A stretch of DNA of 64,000 bases. It comes from Prosthecodimorpha hirschii (GTDB lineage: Bacteria > Pseudomonadota > Alphaproteobacteria > Rhizobiales > Ancalomicrobiaceae). Under the pieces are notes generated by a model. It was not told the DNA's origin. It searched no databases and saw only the letters and a list, made by a program, of their open reading frames with translations. The DNA lies in assembly GCF_001305515.1 (NCBI RefSeq), contig NZ_LJYW01000001.1, positions 4,758,049 to 4,822,048 of the forward strand. The letters run 5' to 3'. The position numbers and the translations under genes are program-made. Each line of letters starts with the position of its first letter. Position 1 is the stretch's first letter. Below are positions 18,583 to 27,707 of this stretch, piece by piece.

Positions 18583-19046
18583 GCGAGGAGATCACCAGCC
18601 TCACCGACTCGGTGCAGTATGTGACCGTCATGATCGGCGGTCAGCTGTTCGGGTTGCCGATCGAGCGCGTCCATGACGTGTTCATGCCGGAATCGATCAC
18701 CCGCGTGCCGCTGGCGCGCGGCGAGATCGCCGGCGTCCTCAACCTGCGCGGCCGCATCGTGACCGCGATCGACATGCGCAAGCGCCTGCATCTGGCGCTG
18801 CGCCAGGACGGCGGCCAGACCATGGCGGTCGGCATCGAGCACAAGGGCGAGTCCTACGGCCTGCTGATCGACAATGTCGGCGAGGTCCTGACCCTGCCGA
18901 CGGCCGGCCGCGAACCGAACCCGGTCAATCTCGATCAGAAATGGGCCGCGATTTCCGGTGGCGTGCACCGCCTCAACGGTCACCTCATGGTGATCCTGGA
19001 CGTGGACCGCGTACTCGGCGGCATGGCCGAAGTGCTTGCGGCATGA
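18579..19046 (+). CDS. cheW: Chemotaxis coupling protein CheW
   Basis: A 155-residue single-domain CheW. It starts with the ATGA overlap with cheA and shows the fold's conserved segments: VTVMIGGQLFGLPIERVHDVF, LARGEIAGVLNLRGRIVTAIDMRKRL and GLLIDNVGEV. CheW bridges chemoreceptors to CheA in the signalling array. It is the second gene of the che operon, directly followed by cheY. Confidence 0.96.
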   Translation: MSEEITSLTDSVQYVTVMIGGQLFGLPIERVHDVFMPESITRVPLARGEIAGVLNLRGRIVTAIDMRKRLHLALRQDGGQTMAVGIEHKGESYGLLIDNVGEVLTLPTAGREPNPVNLDQKWAAISGGVHRLNGHLMVILDVDRVLGGMAEVLAA

Positions 19047-19081
19047 CGACCCCGGCCGGACCGGGAAGTGGAGTGGTTGCC

Positions 19082-19447
19082 ATGAAGCATTGCCTCGTCG
19101 TCGACGACTCGAGCGTGATCCGAAAAGTCGCCCGACGCATCCTCGAAGATCTCTCGTTCGAGATCGTCGAAGCGGAGGACGGCAAGCAGGCGCTCGACCT
19201 GTGCCGGCAGAAGATGCCCGACGCCATCCTGCTCGATTGGAACATGCCGGTGATGAACGGCCTGGAATTCCTGTCCGCGCTCCGCCAGGAGCCGGGCGGG
19301 GAGGCCCCGAAGGTCGTCTTCTGCACCACCGAGAACGATGTGGCGCACATCGCGCGCGCCATTCGGGCCGGTGCCAACGAGTACATCATGAAGCCTTTCG
19401 ATCGCGACATCGTGCAAGCCAAGTTCGCCGAAGTCGGTCTCATCTGA
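19082..19447 (+). CDS. cheY: Chemotaxis response regulator CheY
   Basis: A 121-residue stand-alone receiver. The acidic pocket is Asp8/Asp9 (LVVDDSS), the phospho-acceptor is Asp52 (LLDWNMPVMNGLEF), the switch Thr is in CTTEND, and the conserved Lys is in IMKPFDRD. Phosphorylated CheY binds the flagellar motor switch. The ATG at 19082 gives the standard N-terminus; upstream in-frame sequence overlaps cheW. It lies between cheW and cheB with short gaps (35 and 10 bases). Confidence 0.95.
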   Translation: MKHCLVVDDSSVIRKVARRILEDLSFEIVEAEDGKQALDLCRQKMPDAILLDWNMPVMNGLEFLSALRQEPGGEAPKVVFCTTENDVAHIARAIRAGANEYIMKPFDRDIVQAKFAEVGLI

Positions 19448-19457
19448 GCGGGGTCCC

Positions 19458-20696
19458 ATGCCGTTGCCCTCTGCTGCCGCCAGCGCCTCGGGCGCCGCGG
19501 TCACCGATCCCGTGCGCGTGATGATCGTCGACGATGCCGTCGTTGTCCGCGGTCTGATCGGCCGTTGGATCGACGAAGATCCGGCGCTTGCCGTGGTCGC
19601 AAGCCATCGCAACGGCCGGCTCGCCGTTGGGGATGTGATGCGCTCCAACCCCGACGTCGTCGTGCTCGATGTCGAAATGCCGGAGATGGACGGGCTGACC
19701 GCGCTGCCGCTGCTGCTCAAGCAGAAGCCGGGTCTGGTCGTCGTCGTCGCATCGACGCTGACCCGGCGCAATGCCGAGATCAGCCTGAAGTGCCTCTCCC
19801 TCGGCGCCGCCGACTATGTCCCGAAGCCGGAATCCAATGCGAGCGTGACCACGTCGCCGGAATTCAAGGCGGAGATCGTCCAGAAGGTGAAGACCCTGGG
19901 CTTGCGCGCCCGCCAGCGTGCCGGCCGTGCGGTCCGCCTGCCGGAGGCCGCCCCGGCGCCGGGCACGCGCCCGACCACCGCCATGGCCCACGCGCCGCAG
20001 CCGCAGCGCACGCCCTTCGCACGGCCCGCGGCCCAGCCCGGGCGGATCTCCGCGACGGCGCGGCCGGACGGCGGCAAGCCGGGGATCACGACGCGCGCCT
20101 ATTCCAACGTGGCGCCGCGCGTGCTGCTGATCGGCTCGTCGACCGGCGGGCCCCAGGCCCTGACCAAGCTCTTCGGCGAGATCGGTCCGGCGATCGGCAA
20201 TCTGCCGGTCCTCGTCACCCAGCACATGCCGGCCACCTTCACGGCCATCCTGGCGGAGCACCTGACCAAGGCCTCCGGCCGCCGCGCCGCCGAAGGCGTC
20301 CATGGCGAGCCGCTGATGCCGGGCCGCATCTATGTCGCACCGGGCGGCAAGCACATGGTGATCGGCAAGGACGGCCACGACACGGTCGTCCAACTCAACG
20401 ATCTGCCGCCGGTGAACTTCTGCAAGCCGGCCGTCGACCCGCTGTTCCAGAGCGCCGTGCCTCTGTTCGGCGCCGCCATCCTGTCGGTCGTGCTGACCGG
20501 CATGGGCCATGACGGCGCCGCCGGCGCCGGCGTCATCGCCAAGGCCGGCGGCAGCGTCATCGCGCAGGACGAGGAGAGCAGCGTGGTGTGGGGCATGCCG
20601 GGCGCAGTCGCGCAGGCCGGCGCCGCCTCCGAGATTCTGCCCCTGGACCAGATCGGTTCCAAGATCATCCGCATCCTGAGCGGGGGGCGCCCGTGA
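19458..20696 (+). CDS. cheB: Chemotaxis protein-glutamate methylesterase CheB
   Basis: A 412-residue response-regulator esterase. The receiver domain (about 18-140) has phospho-acceptor Asp71 (VLDVEMPEMDG). A Pro/Ala/Arg linker of about 70 residues follows, then the CheB esterase domain. The Ser-His-Asp triad lies in GSSTGGPQAL, VTQHMPATF and TGMGHDGAAGA. CheB removes methyl groups from receptors for adaptation, opposing CheR, which follows with a 4-base GTGA overlap. Confidence 0.95.
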   Translation: MPLPSAAASASGAAVTDPVRVMIVDDAVVVRGLIGRWIDEDPALAVVASHRNGRLAVGDVMRSNPDVVVLDVEMPEMDGLTALPLLLKQKPGLVVVVASTLTRRNAEISLKCLSLGAADYVPKPESNASVTTSPEFKAEIVQKVKTLGLRARQRAGRAVRLPEAAPAPGTRPTTAMAHAPQPQRTPFARPAAQPGRISATARPDGGKPGITTRAYSNVAPRVLLIGSSTGGPQALTKLFGEIGPAIGNLPVLVTQHMPATFTAILAEHLTKASGRRAAEGVHGEPLMPGRIYVAPGGKHMVIGKDGHDTVVQLNDLPPVNFCKPAVDPLFQSAVPLFGAAILSVVLTGMGHDGAAGAGVIAKAGGSVIAQDEESSVVWGMPGAVAQAGAASEILPLDQIGSKIIRILSGGRP

Positions 20697-21607
20697 CACC
20701 GGCCGAATTCGACTATCTCCGCGTCTTCCTGAAGGCACGCTCCGGCCTGGTCCTGACCAACGAGAAGCAGTATCTCGTCGAAAGCCGGCTCCTGCCGGTC
20801 GCGCGCAAGGCGGGGCTGCCGTCGATCTCGGCCCTGGTCGCGCGCGTCAAGGAACCCGGTGGCGCGGCCCTGCAGGACCTCGTCGTCGAGGCGATGACGA
20901 CCAACGAGTCCTTCTTCTTCCGCGACAAGACGCCGTTCGAATATTTCACCAACTACATGCTGCCGGAACTGCAGCTGGCGCGCGCACGCGAGCGGCGCCT
21001 GCGGATCTGGTGCGCGGCCGCGTCGACGGGCCAGGAGCCCTACACGCTGGCCATGTGCCTGAAGGACAACGAGGCCAAGCTCGCCGGCTGGCAGGTGGAA
21101 ATCATCGGCACCGACCTGTCGGTCGAGGTGCTGGAGAAGGCCAAGGCCGGCATCTATACCCAGTTCGAAGTCCAGCGCGGCCTGCCGATCAACCATCTGC
21201 TGCGCTACTTCAACCAGACCGGCGACGTCTGGCAGATCCGTTCCGACCTGCGCTCGATGGTGCAGTATCGCAAGCTGAACCTGCTCGAGAATTTCTCCTC
21301 GCTCGGCCAGTTCGATATCGTCTTCTGTCGCAACGTCCTGATCTATTTCGACAACGAGACGAAGTGCGGGGTCCTCAACCGGATCGCCAAGATGCTGCCC
21401 GACGACGGCTTCCTGGTGCTCGGCGCCGCCGAGACGGTGGTCGGCCTGACGGACGCCTTCCGACCGATGTCGGACCGGCGCGGCCTCTACCAGCCGAACC
21501 GGGCCAGCGCCCGCCCGGCCGCCAAGACCGGCACCACCGGGACGGCCGCCGCGGCCCCTGCCGCCGGCTCCAGCCGGCTCGGCAGCTACACCTTCGCCAA
21601 CCGGTAG
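20693..21607 (+). CDS. cheR: Chemotaxis receptor methyltransferase CheR
   Basis: A 304-residue SAM-dependent methyltransferase starting at GTG 20693, coupled to the cheB stop by a 4-base overlap. The N-terminal all-alpha CheR domain (about 1-75) is followed by the catalytic domain. Its SAM site is in WCAAASTGQEPYTLAM, with GTDLSVEVLEKA and FDIVFCRNVLIYF further on. It methylates glutamates in chemoreceptor helices during adaptation. Its C-terminus has a Thr/Gly/Ala-rich tail. Last gene of the che operon; flhA follows after about 280 bases with its own CtrA box. Confidence 0.95.
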   Translation: MTPAEFDYLRVFLKARSGLVLTNEKQYLVESRLLPVARKAGLPSISALVARVKEPGGAALQDLVVEAMTTNESFFFRDKTPFEYFTNYMLPELQLARARERRLRIWCAAASTGQEPYTLAMCLKDNEAKLAGWQVEIIGTDLSVEVLEKAKAGIYTQFEVQRGLPINHLLRYFNQTGDVWQIRSDLRSMVQYRKLNLLENFSSLGQFDIVFCRNVLIYFDNETKCGVLNRIAKMLPDDGFLVLGAAETVVGLTDAFRPMSDRRGLYQPNRASARPAAKTGTTGTAAAAPAAGSSRLGSYTFANR

Positions 21608-21798
21608 GGCAGGGCGGCCGGGGGCGGTCGGGTCGGGAGCAGGGCGGCCGGACGGCGGCCTTCTCCGCGCCGACAGGCGCGGGCCGCCCGGCGATGCGGC
21701 GAGATCGTGGGTCCGCGCCGCCGCTCTTGGCGCCCCTTGAAACGATTGCCAGATCGATGGCGGGCGCGTCCGCGGCGCGGCGGATGCGCATGGCGACG

Positions 21799-21813
21799 TT
21801 AACCGTCCCTTAA
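21799..21813 (+). promoter_or_regulatory. CtrA box upstream of flhA
   Basis: TTAACCGTCCCTTAA is a perfect TTAA-N7-TTAA CtrA recognition site, 75 bases before the flhA start. CtrA directly controls early flagellar genes in Caulobacter and relatives, so flhA is probably a CtrA target here. The next bases (ccataaa) extend the second half-site. Confidence 0.75.
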
Positions 21814-21888
21814 CCATAAACCCGGCATTTTTTGCCCAGCGCCGGGCGTCCCCACCGTTCGGCGCGGCCCCTGTCCGGAACCGCGCCC

Positions 21889-24030
21889 ATGACCGACACG
21901 ACCGCCGGCGAGCCCGCTTCCGCTCCGAAGGCATCGCCTCTCAAGATCCCCTCGATCGGCGAATTGCTCGGCCACGCCCGGCGCGGCGATATCGGCCTGG
22001 CCGTCGGCGTCATCGCCATCCTGATGGTGCTGATCGTCCCGCTGCCGCCATGGCTGCTCGATCTCGCCCTCGCCGTCTCGATCACGCTGTCGGTCCTCGT
22101 CCTGATGACCGGCCTGTTCATCCAGCATCCGCTGGAATTCTCCGCCTTCCCAACCGTTCTGCTGATCGCCACCATGCTGCGGCTGGCGCTCAATCTCGCC
22201 TCGACCCGGCTGATCCTGAGCCACGGTCACGAAGGCACCCATGCCGCCGGCCACGTCATCGAGGCCTTCGGCAACTTCGTGATGGGCGGCAATTTCGTCA
22301 TCGGCATCATCGTCTTCGCGATCCTGCTGATCGTCAATTTCGTCGTCATCACCAAGGGTTCGGGCCGCATCGCCGAGGTCGCGGCGCGCTTCACCCTCGA
22401 TGCCATGCCGGGCAAGCAGATGGCGATCGACGCCGACCTGTCGGCCGGTCTGATCGACGAGAAGACCGCCAAGCAGCGGCGCAAGGACCTGGAGGACGAA
22501 TCGAGCTTCTTCGGCGCCATGGACGGCGCCTCGAAATTCGTGCGCGGCGACGCGGTGGCGGGCCTGCTGATCACCTTCATCAACGTGATCGGCGGCATCA
22601 TCATCGGCGTCGTCCAGCAGGGCATCACCTTCAGCCAGGCCGGCCATTCCTACACCGTGCTGACCGTCGGCGACGGTCTGGTCACGCAGATCCCGGCCCT
22701 GATCGTCTCGACCGCCGCCGGCCTGCTGGTCTCCAAGGCCGGCGTCTCCGGCTCGGCCGACAAGGCGATCATGAAGCAGCTGTCGGGCTACCCGAAGGCG
22801 CTCGGCATGTCGTCGGCGGTGATGATCGCGCTCGCCATGCTGCCCGGCATGCCGACGCTGCCCTTCCTGCTGCTCGCCGGGACCGCCGGCTTCCTCGCCA
22901 TGGTCTCCGACCGCAACCAGAAGGACAAGGCGACCCAGAGCGCCGCCGAGGCGCTGAAGGCGCAGGCCGCCGCCGCGCCGACCGCCCCGGTCGAGGAGCC
23001 GATCTCCGACGCGCTCAAGATGGACCATCTGCGCGTCGAACTCGGCTATGCGCTGCTGGCGCTGATCAACGGCCCGGACGGCGCCGACCGGCTGACCGAC
23101 CAGATCAAGGCCCTGCGCCGGCAATTGGCCGCCGACATGGGCTTCGTCATGCCGCCCTGCCGCATCCTCGACAACGTGCAGCTGCAGCCGAACGAATACA
23201 TCATCAAGATCAAGGAGGTGGAAGCCGGGCGCGGCACCATCTTCGCCAATCTGTTCATGCTCATGGACCCGGAGGGGCGGGCGATCGACCTGCCGGGCGT
23301 AAAGACGACCGAGCCGACCTTCGGGCTGCCGGCGACCTGGGTCGAGCCGGCGCTGCGCGAGGAGGCGGCGATCCGCGGCTATACGGTGGTCGATCCGGCG
23401 ACGGTGCTGTCGACCCATCTGACCGAGATCCTGAAGGCCAACGTGGCCGAACTCCTCACCTATGCGGATGTGCAGAAGCTGCTCGCCGACCTGCCCAAGG
23501 ACCAACACAAGCTGGTCGAGGACATCGTGCCGAGCCTGATCAACGTCTCCGGCATCCAGCGCGTGCTGCAGGCGCTGCTCAACGAGCGCATCTCGGTGCG
23601 CGATCTCTCCGGCATCCTGGAGGGCGTCGCCGAGGCGGTCGGCTTCACCCGGTCGGTGCAGGGCATCGCCGAGCATGTCCGCACCCGGCTGGCCCGTCAG
23701 ATCTGCGCCTCCAACCTGTCGCCGGCCGGTTATCTGCCGCTGATCTCGATGTCGCCGGCCTGGGAACTGGCCTTCGCCGAGGCGCTGCACGGGGAGGGCG
23801 ACGACAAGCATCTGGCCATGGCGCCGTCCAAGCTCGGCCAGTTCGTCGCGGCCGTGCGCGAGGCCTTCGAGGATGCCGCCCGCATGGGCGAGATCCCGGT
23901 CCTGCTGACCAGCCCGTCGATCCGCCCCCATGTCCGCTCGATCGTCGAACGCTTCCGCGCCCACACCGTCGTCATGAGCCAGGCCGAGGTCCACCCGCGC
24001 GTACGGCTGAAGACGGTCGGGACGGTGTAG
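21889..24030 (+). CDS. flhA: Flagellar type III export gate protein FlhA
   Basis: A 713-residue export-apparatus protein. The N-terminal half has about eight transmembrane helices with the conserved cytoplasmic FHIPEP-type loop (RFTLDAMPGKQMAIDADLSAG). The C-terminal half (from about 370) is the soluble domain that forms the nonameric ring and receives substrates. ATG 21889 is chosen because it opens the conserved N-terminus, and the upstream extension overlaps the promoter. FlhA is here separated from the main flagellar block at 41-50 kb. A CtrA box lies just upstream. Confidence 0.96.
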   Translation: MTDTTAGEPASAPKASPLKIPSIGELLGHARRGDIGLAVGVIAILMVLIVPLPPWLLDLALAVSITLSVLVLMTGLFIQHPLEFSAFPTVLLIATMLRLALNLASTRLILSHGHEGTHAAGHVIEAFGNFVMGGNFVIGIIVFAILLIVNFVVITKGSGRIAEVAARFTLDAMPGKQMAIDADLSAGLIDEKTAKQRRKDLEDESSFFGAMDGASKFVRGDAVAGLLITFINVIGGIIIGVVQQGITFSQAGHSYTVLTVGDGLVTQIPALIVSTAAGLLVSKAGVSGSADKAIMKQLSGYPKALGMSSAVMIALAMLPGMPTLPFLLLAGTAGFLAMVSDRNQKDKATQSAAEALKAQAAAAPTAPVEEPISDALKMDHLRVELGYALLALINGPDGADRLTDQIKALRRQLAADMGFVMPPCRILDNVQLQPNEYIIKIKEVEAGRGTIFANLFMLMDPEGRAIDLPGVKTTEPTFGLPATWVEPALREEAAIRGYTVVDPATVLSTHLTEILKANVAELLTYADVQKLLADLPKDQHKLVEDIVPSLINVSGIQRVLQALLNERISVRDLSGILEGVAEAVGFTRSVQGIAEHVRTRLARQICASNLSPAGYLPLISMSPAWELAFAEALHGEGDDKHLAMAPSKLGQFVAAVREAFEDAARMGEIPVLLTSPSIRPHVRSIVERFRAHTVVMSQAEVHPRVRLKTVGTV

Positions 24031-24106
24031 CGGTCGGCGGGCTGGCCTGCTGCAGGCGTCGGTCGTATAGTCTCGGCACGATCGAACATTGCCAGAGGAG
24101 GCGGCC

Positions 24107-24340
24107 GTGACGACAGCCAAGCTGTTCTGGTCCGGGCACACCCAGGCCGTTCTGTTGCCGAAGGAGTTTCGCTTCGACGCCTCGGAGGTGCGGATCCGCC
24201 GGGATGGCAACGCCGTCGTCCTGGAGCCGGTCGAGGGCGGCTGGGACTGGCTCGATCGGATCGAGCCGTTCACCGACGATGCCGTCGCCGCGGCACTTGA
24301 AGAGGTGCCGGATCAATTTGCCGGTCAAGCTGTGGCCTGA
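24107..24340 (+). CDS. vapB: VapB/AbrB-type antitoxin, orphan
   Basis: A 77-residue protein from GTG 24107, five bases after an AGGAGG ribosome binding site. The AbrB/SpoVT DNA-binding fold (TAKLFWSGHTQAVLLPKEFRF, DEVRIRRDG-like core, VVLEPV) is typical of VapB antitoxins, which neutralise VapC ribonucleases and repress their own operon. The expected vapC gene is missing; only a short remnant of its 3' end remains directly downstream. The antitoxin is therefore probably a leftover of a decayed locus, though it may still bind its operator. Confidence 0.82.
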   Translation: MTTAKLFWSGHTQAVLLPKEFRFDASEVRIRRDGNAVVLEPVEGGWDWLDRIEPFTDDAVAAALEEVPDQFAGQAVA

Positions 24341-24422
24341 AAACCTGGTTTTGATTTCCGCGAATGTGCGGGAGTTCTCCCGTGTGGACGGCCTTCGGCT
24401 CGAAGACTGGTCTCGAATGTGA
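24339..24422 (+). pseudogene. vapC: Remnant of VapC toxin C-terminus
   Basis: The last 27 codons before the TGA encode ENLVLISANVREFSRV and GLRLEDW. This is the typical final strand-helix of VapC PIN-domain toxins, including the Asp/Asn-x-x-Glu/Arg-Phe segment near the active site. The rest of the roughly 130-residue PIN domain is absent, so a deletion fused the end of vapC to the end of vapB. No start codon or catalytic core remains. Confidence 0.72.
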
Positions 24423-24524
24423 CGGCCTGTGCGGCCGCATTCCGCCTGTGCGCGGGCGGCTCTTGTCGCGGCGTGCCCGGCTTGCGAGAAACGCGCTCGT
24501 CGAGGAAACGCCCGCGAGAGGCCC

Positions 24525-25652
24525 ATGTCCGCCATTCTGTATCTGACCACCATCGAATTCGGCGCCGGCGTCGTCGCCACATTGCCGGATCAGCTTGCCG
24601 CGCTCGGCGTGAAGCGGCCGCTGATCGTGTCCGACCGCGGGCTGGCGGCGACCGGGCTCGTGCAGCGGATTGCGGATCTGTGCGGCGGCGAGCCCGCGAT
24701 CTTCCTCGACGTGCCGACCAATCCGACCGAAGCGGCCTGTCTGGCGGCGCTGGCGGTCTACCGGGCCGGGGATTGCGACGGCGTCGTGGCGGCGGGCGGC
24801 GGCTCGCCGATCGATCTCGCCAAGGGCGTCGCGCTGCTGGCGACCCATGCCGGCCCGCTCGAAACCTATGCGGCGATCCTCGGCGGCATCCCGAAGATCA
24901 CCGCCGCGGTGGCGCCGGTCGTCGCCGTGCCGACCACGGCCGGGACGGGCTCCGAGGTCGGCCGGGCCGCGCTGATCACGCTGGAAGACGGGCGCAAGCT
25001 CGGCTTCATCTCGCCGCATCTGATCCCCAAGCGCGCGGTCTGCGATCCGGAACTGACCCTCGGCCTGCCGCCCTTCCTGACCGCCGCGACCGGGCTCGAC
25101 GCGCTCTCCCACTGCATCGAGACCTTTCTCAGCCCGCGCTACAATCCGCCGGCCGAGGCGATCGCGCTCGATGGGGCCGGGCGGGTCTGGCGGCATATCG
25201 AGACGGCCGTGCGCAACGGCTCGGACCTGGAGGCGCGCACCGAGATGATGATGGGCGCGCTCGAGGGTGGGCTGACCTTCCAGAAGGGGCTCGGCGCCGT
25301 TCATGCGCTGTCGCATGCGCTCGGCGGGCTGAAGAGCCCCGTCCTGCATCACGGCACCCTCAACGCCATCCTGATGCCGACGGTCGTCCGCTTCAACGCC
25401 GCGGTCGCGGGTGCGAAGATCGCCCGGCTGGCCGCCGCGATGGGGCTCCCCGAGGGGGCGGACCTCGCGGCCGAACTGGATGCGCTCAACCGCCGGCTGG
25501 GCATCCCCGCCGGACTGGCGACGCTGGGCGTCACGCCCGACATCCTGCCGCGCATCGTCGAGGGCGCGCTCGCCGACCACAGCCACGCCACCAATCCGCG
25601 GCCGGCGACCGCCGAGGACTATCGGGCGATGCTCGACGCCGTCATGGTCTGA
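24525..25652 (+). CDS. Iron-containing alcohol dehydrogenase
   Basis: A 375-residue group III alcohol dehydrogenase starting at ATG 24525, after gcgagagg. It has [11 protein letters not shown] for NAD binding, [11 protein letters not shown], and the metal ligands in [12 protein letters not shown] (Asp, His) and [12 protein letters not shown]...HHGTLN (two His). It is a paralogue of the enzyme at 3896-5071 but clearly diverged. It stands alone between the vapB remnant and a MipA-family gene, so there is no pathway context. Substrate unknown; family members reduce or oxidise short alcohols, lactaldehyde or maleylacetate. Confidence 0.9.
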   Translation: MSAILYLTTIEFGAGVVATLPDQLAALGVKRPLIVSDRGLAATGLVQRIADLCGGEPAIFLDVPTNPTEAACLAALAVYRAGDCDGVVAAGGGSPIDLAKGVALLATHAGPLETYAAILGGIPKITAAVAPVVAVPTTAGTGSEVGRAALITLEDGRKLGFISPHLIPKRAVCDPELTLGLPPFLTAATGLDALSHCIETFLSPRYNPPAEAIALDGAGRVWRHIETAVRNGSDLEARTEMMMGALEGGLTFQKGLGAVHALSHALGGLKSPVLHHGTLNAILMPTVVRFNAAVAGAKIARLAAAMGLPEGADLAAELDALNRRLGIPAGLATLGVTPDILPRIVEGALADHSHATNPRPATAEDYRAMLDAVMV

Positions 25653-25788
25653 GCCGAAATCCGCGCTGCGCCGCCGCGAATGCCGGGCGGCGTGGCCTTC
25701 TTGCACTCGTGGCCGGAGGCCGGCTCGGATAGACTGTTGCCGATTGATTCCGATCGTCGATCGACAGCCGTCTCCGGGGAAGCCACGC

Positions 25789-26610
25789 ATGCGTTTCTTT
25801 GCCGCCATCCTCGCCGCCGCCGCCGCGACCACCGGCCTGACCGGGCTCGCCGCGGCGCAGAGCGCCTTCCCGGCGCCGGGCGACGACCTGATCGTCACGC
25901 TCGGCGGCGGGCCGCGCGTTCAGCCGCAATACGAAGGCGCGCGCAACTACATGCTGTCGCCCTTCCCGATCGTCAGCGTCCGCTTCCTGATCAATCCGTT
26001 CACGGGCGAGCCGTCGAGCGAGTATGGCCTCGGCTTCGCACCGTCGTTCCGCTATATCGGCGCGCGCGACCGCAGCGTGGACAAGAAGCTTGCCGGTTTC
26101 CCGAAGGTCGATGCGGCCTACGAACTCGGCGGCGTGATCGACTATACGCTGCCCTTCGCGCGCGGCTATCTGGCCGTGCGCCAGGGCTTCGGCGGACATC
26201 ACGGCCAGGTCGCGGATGTCGGCGTGGAAGGGATCTTCAAGCCCTTCGGCGGTCTGAAGATCGCCATCGGTCCGAAGCTGACCTTCGCCAGCAAGGAATA
26301 CATGGAGACCTATTTCAGCGTCCCGCCGGACCGTTCCGGTCCGCCGACCCCGCCGCCGGATCCGTTCTCGCGCAAGAAGGGCGGCGGCGGCAAGGGCGGC
26401 TACCAGGCCGATGCCGGGCTGAACTCCTACGGCCCGAACCTGAAGGTCGACTATGACTTCACGCCGCAATGGACCGGCAAGTTCGAGGCGAACTACAGCC
26501 GTCTCGCCGGCGACGCCGCCGACAGCCCGCTCGTCCAGAAGATCGGCAGCCGCAACCAGATCACCGTCGGTTTCGGCCTCGCCTACCGCTTCGGCGTCGA
26601 CTACCGCTGA
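25789..26610 (+). CDS. MipA/OmpV family outer-membrane protein
   Basis: A 273-residue protein. The signal peptide (about 1-24, cleaved after AAAQ) precedes a beta-barrel pattern of alternating hydrophobic strands and Gly turns. It contains GPRVQPQYEGARNYMLSPFP near the N-terminus, characteristic of the MipA/OmpV family, and ends in a strand (GFGLAYRFGVDYR). An inserted Pro/Lys/Gly loop lies at about 182-205. Members sit in the outer membrane as scaffolding or porin-like proteins. A hairpin directly after the stop may end transcription. Confidence 0.85.
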   Translation: MRFFAAILAAAAATTGLTGLAAAQSAFPAPGDDLIVTLGGGPRVQPQYEGARNYMLSPFPIVSVRFLINPFTGEPSSEYGLGFAPSFRYIGARDRSVDKKLAGFPKVDAAYELGGVIDYTLPFARGYLAVRQGFGGHHGQVADVGVEGIFKPFGGLKIAIGPKLTFASKEYMETYFSVPPDRSGPPTPPPDPFSRKKGGGGKGGYQADAGLNSYGPNLKVDYDFTPQWTGKFEANYSRLAGDAADSPLVQKIGSRNQITVGFGLAYRFGVDYR

Positions 26611-26619
26611 CGCCCCGAT

Positions 26620-26644
26620 CACCGGACGCCCTCGGCGTCCGGTG
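26620..26644. terminator. Hairpin after the MipA-family gene
   Basis: CACCGGACGCC (26620-26630), CTC, GGCGTCCGGTG (26634-26644): a perfect 11-bp stem 10 bases after the stop codon. There is no T-tract, so it may terminate weakly or protect the mRNA end. Confidence 0.5.
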
Positions 26645-27011
26645 CGTCGGCCAAGCGTGATCTGCCCGCCGTTCGGTGCCGGCAGCGCATCGAGTCGGTC
26701 TGGGCTTTGGGCATCGCGGGTGAACCGGCCGCAATCGAGCCGTCGACGGGGATCGGCCGCGGTTGCGCGGGCCTCAGGGTCTGCAAGCGGCCCCCGTGGC
26801 GCGAACGCTCGGCGTCGGTTCCCCGGTCTCTTTTGCTCGGCCTCATCGTTCGCTCGGTCTCGATGGGCGCCGGATCGGTCACCCGAGGGCGCATGCATTG
26901 CGGGCGGTGGACCGTAACCGGCCGCAGGCCGACATTCGGCCCGACCAGCGCCGGTGCATGGTCCGTCCGGACCGGCCGCCGGCCCGGCACAGATTTCTGG
27001 AGATGGCTGCC
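26645..27011. other. Intergenic region before the acetyltransferase
   Basis: About 370 bases with normal local composition. Open frames here are continuations or shadows of neighbouring genes. I find no ribosome binding site followed by a convincing start, no tRNA and no clear operator. Confidence 0.45.
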
Positions 27012-27695
27012 ATGACAGCGACGACCCCGTCCGGCCGGGGGGCTCCCGACGATGCGGTCCATCGGCCCGAGACCTTGGCGGTCGCCACGGACGGCTATAC
27101 CGATCTGCCGCCGGGCCTGCTCGCAACCCTCGTCACCTATCTGGAGATGACCGCGCCGCCGGCGCCGATGACTGCGGGCCGCCCGTTGCCCCCGGGCTTG
27201 GCGCTGCGGCGGGTCGAGCGGCCCGATCCGGCCTGGTACCGCATCCTCTACGACCGGATCGGCGAAGACTTGCTCTGGTTCTCGCGCCGGGCGATCAGCG
27301 TCGCTGAGCTTGCCGCCATCCTCCACGATCCCGCCGTCGAGGTCCATGCGCTGACCCGGGACGGTGCCGAGATCGGCCTCCTGGAACTGGACCGGCGCGT
27401 GGCCGGGGAGGTCGAGATCGTCTTTTTCGGGCTGGTGCCGGAGGCCGTCGGCGGCGGGATCGGGCGCTTCATGATGGACCGGTGCCTGGAACTTGCCTGG
27501 GCCGGCCCCGTGCCGCCGCGCCGGGTCTGGCTGCACACCTGCGCCTTCGACCATCCCGCCGCGCTCAGCTTCTACCAGCGCTCCGGCTTCCGGCCCTACC
27601 GGCTGGCCCTGGAGCTCGGTCCCGACCCGCGCCTGACCGGGGCGATGCCGCGCACGGCCGCGCCGCAGATCCCGCTGATCGAGCCGGAGGCCTGA
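27012..27695 (+). CDS. GNAT family N-acetyltransferase
   Basis: A 227-residue protein from ATG 27012, nine bases after CTGGAG; an ATG at 27003 abuts the ribosome binding site and is less likely. The GNAT fold is visible: a strand IGLLELDR, then VEIVFFGLVPEAVGGGIGRFMMDRCLELAW, which includes the Gly-rich acetyl-CoA pyrophosphate loop. HPAALSFYQRSGFRPY forms the last motif. It should transfer acetyl from acetyl-CoA to an amine; the acceptor is unknown. It converges with the hydroxyproline-dehydratase gene, with only 12 bases between stops. Confidence 0.87.
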   Translation: MTATTPSGRGAPDDAVHRPETLAVATDGYTDLPPGLLATLVTYLEMTAPPAPMTAGRPLPPGLALRRVERPDPAWYRILYDRIGEDLLWFSRRAISVAELAAILHDPAVEVHALTRDGAEIGLLELDRRVAGEVEIVFFGLVPEAVGGGIGRFMMDRCLELAWAGPVPPRRVWLHTCAFDHPAALSFYQRSGFRPYRLALELGPDPRLTGAMPRTAAPQIPLIEPEA

Positions 27696-27707
27696 GCCTG
27701 ACGGGCC

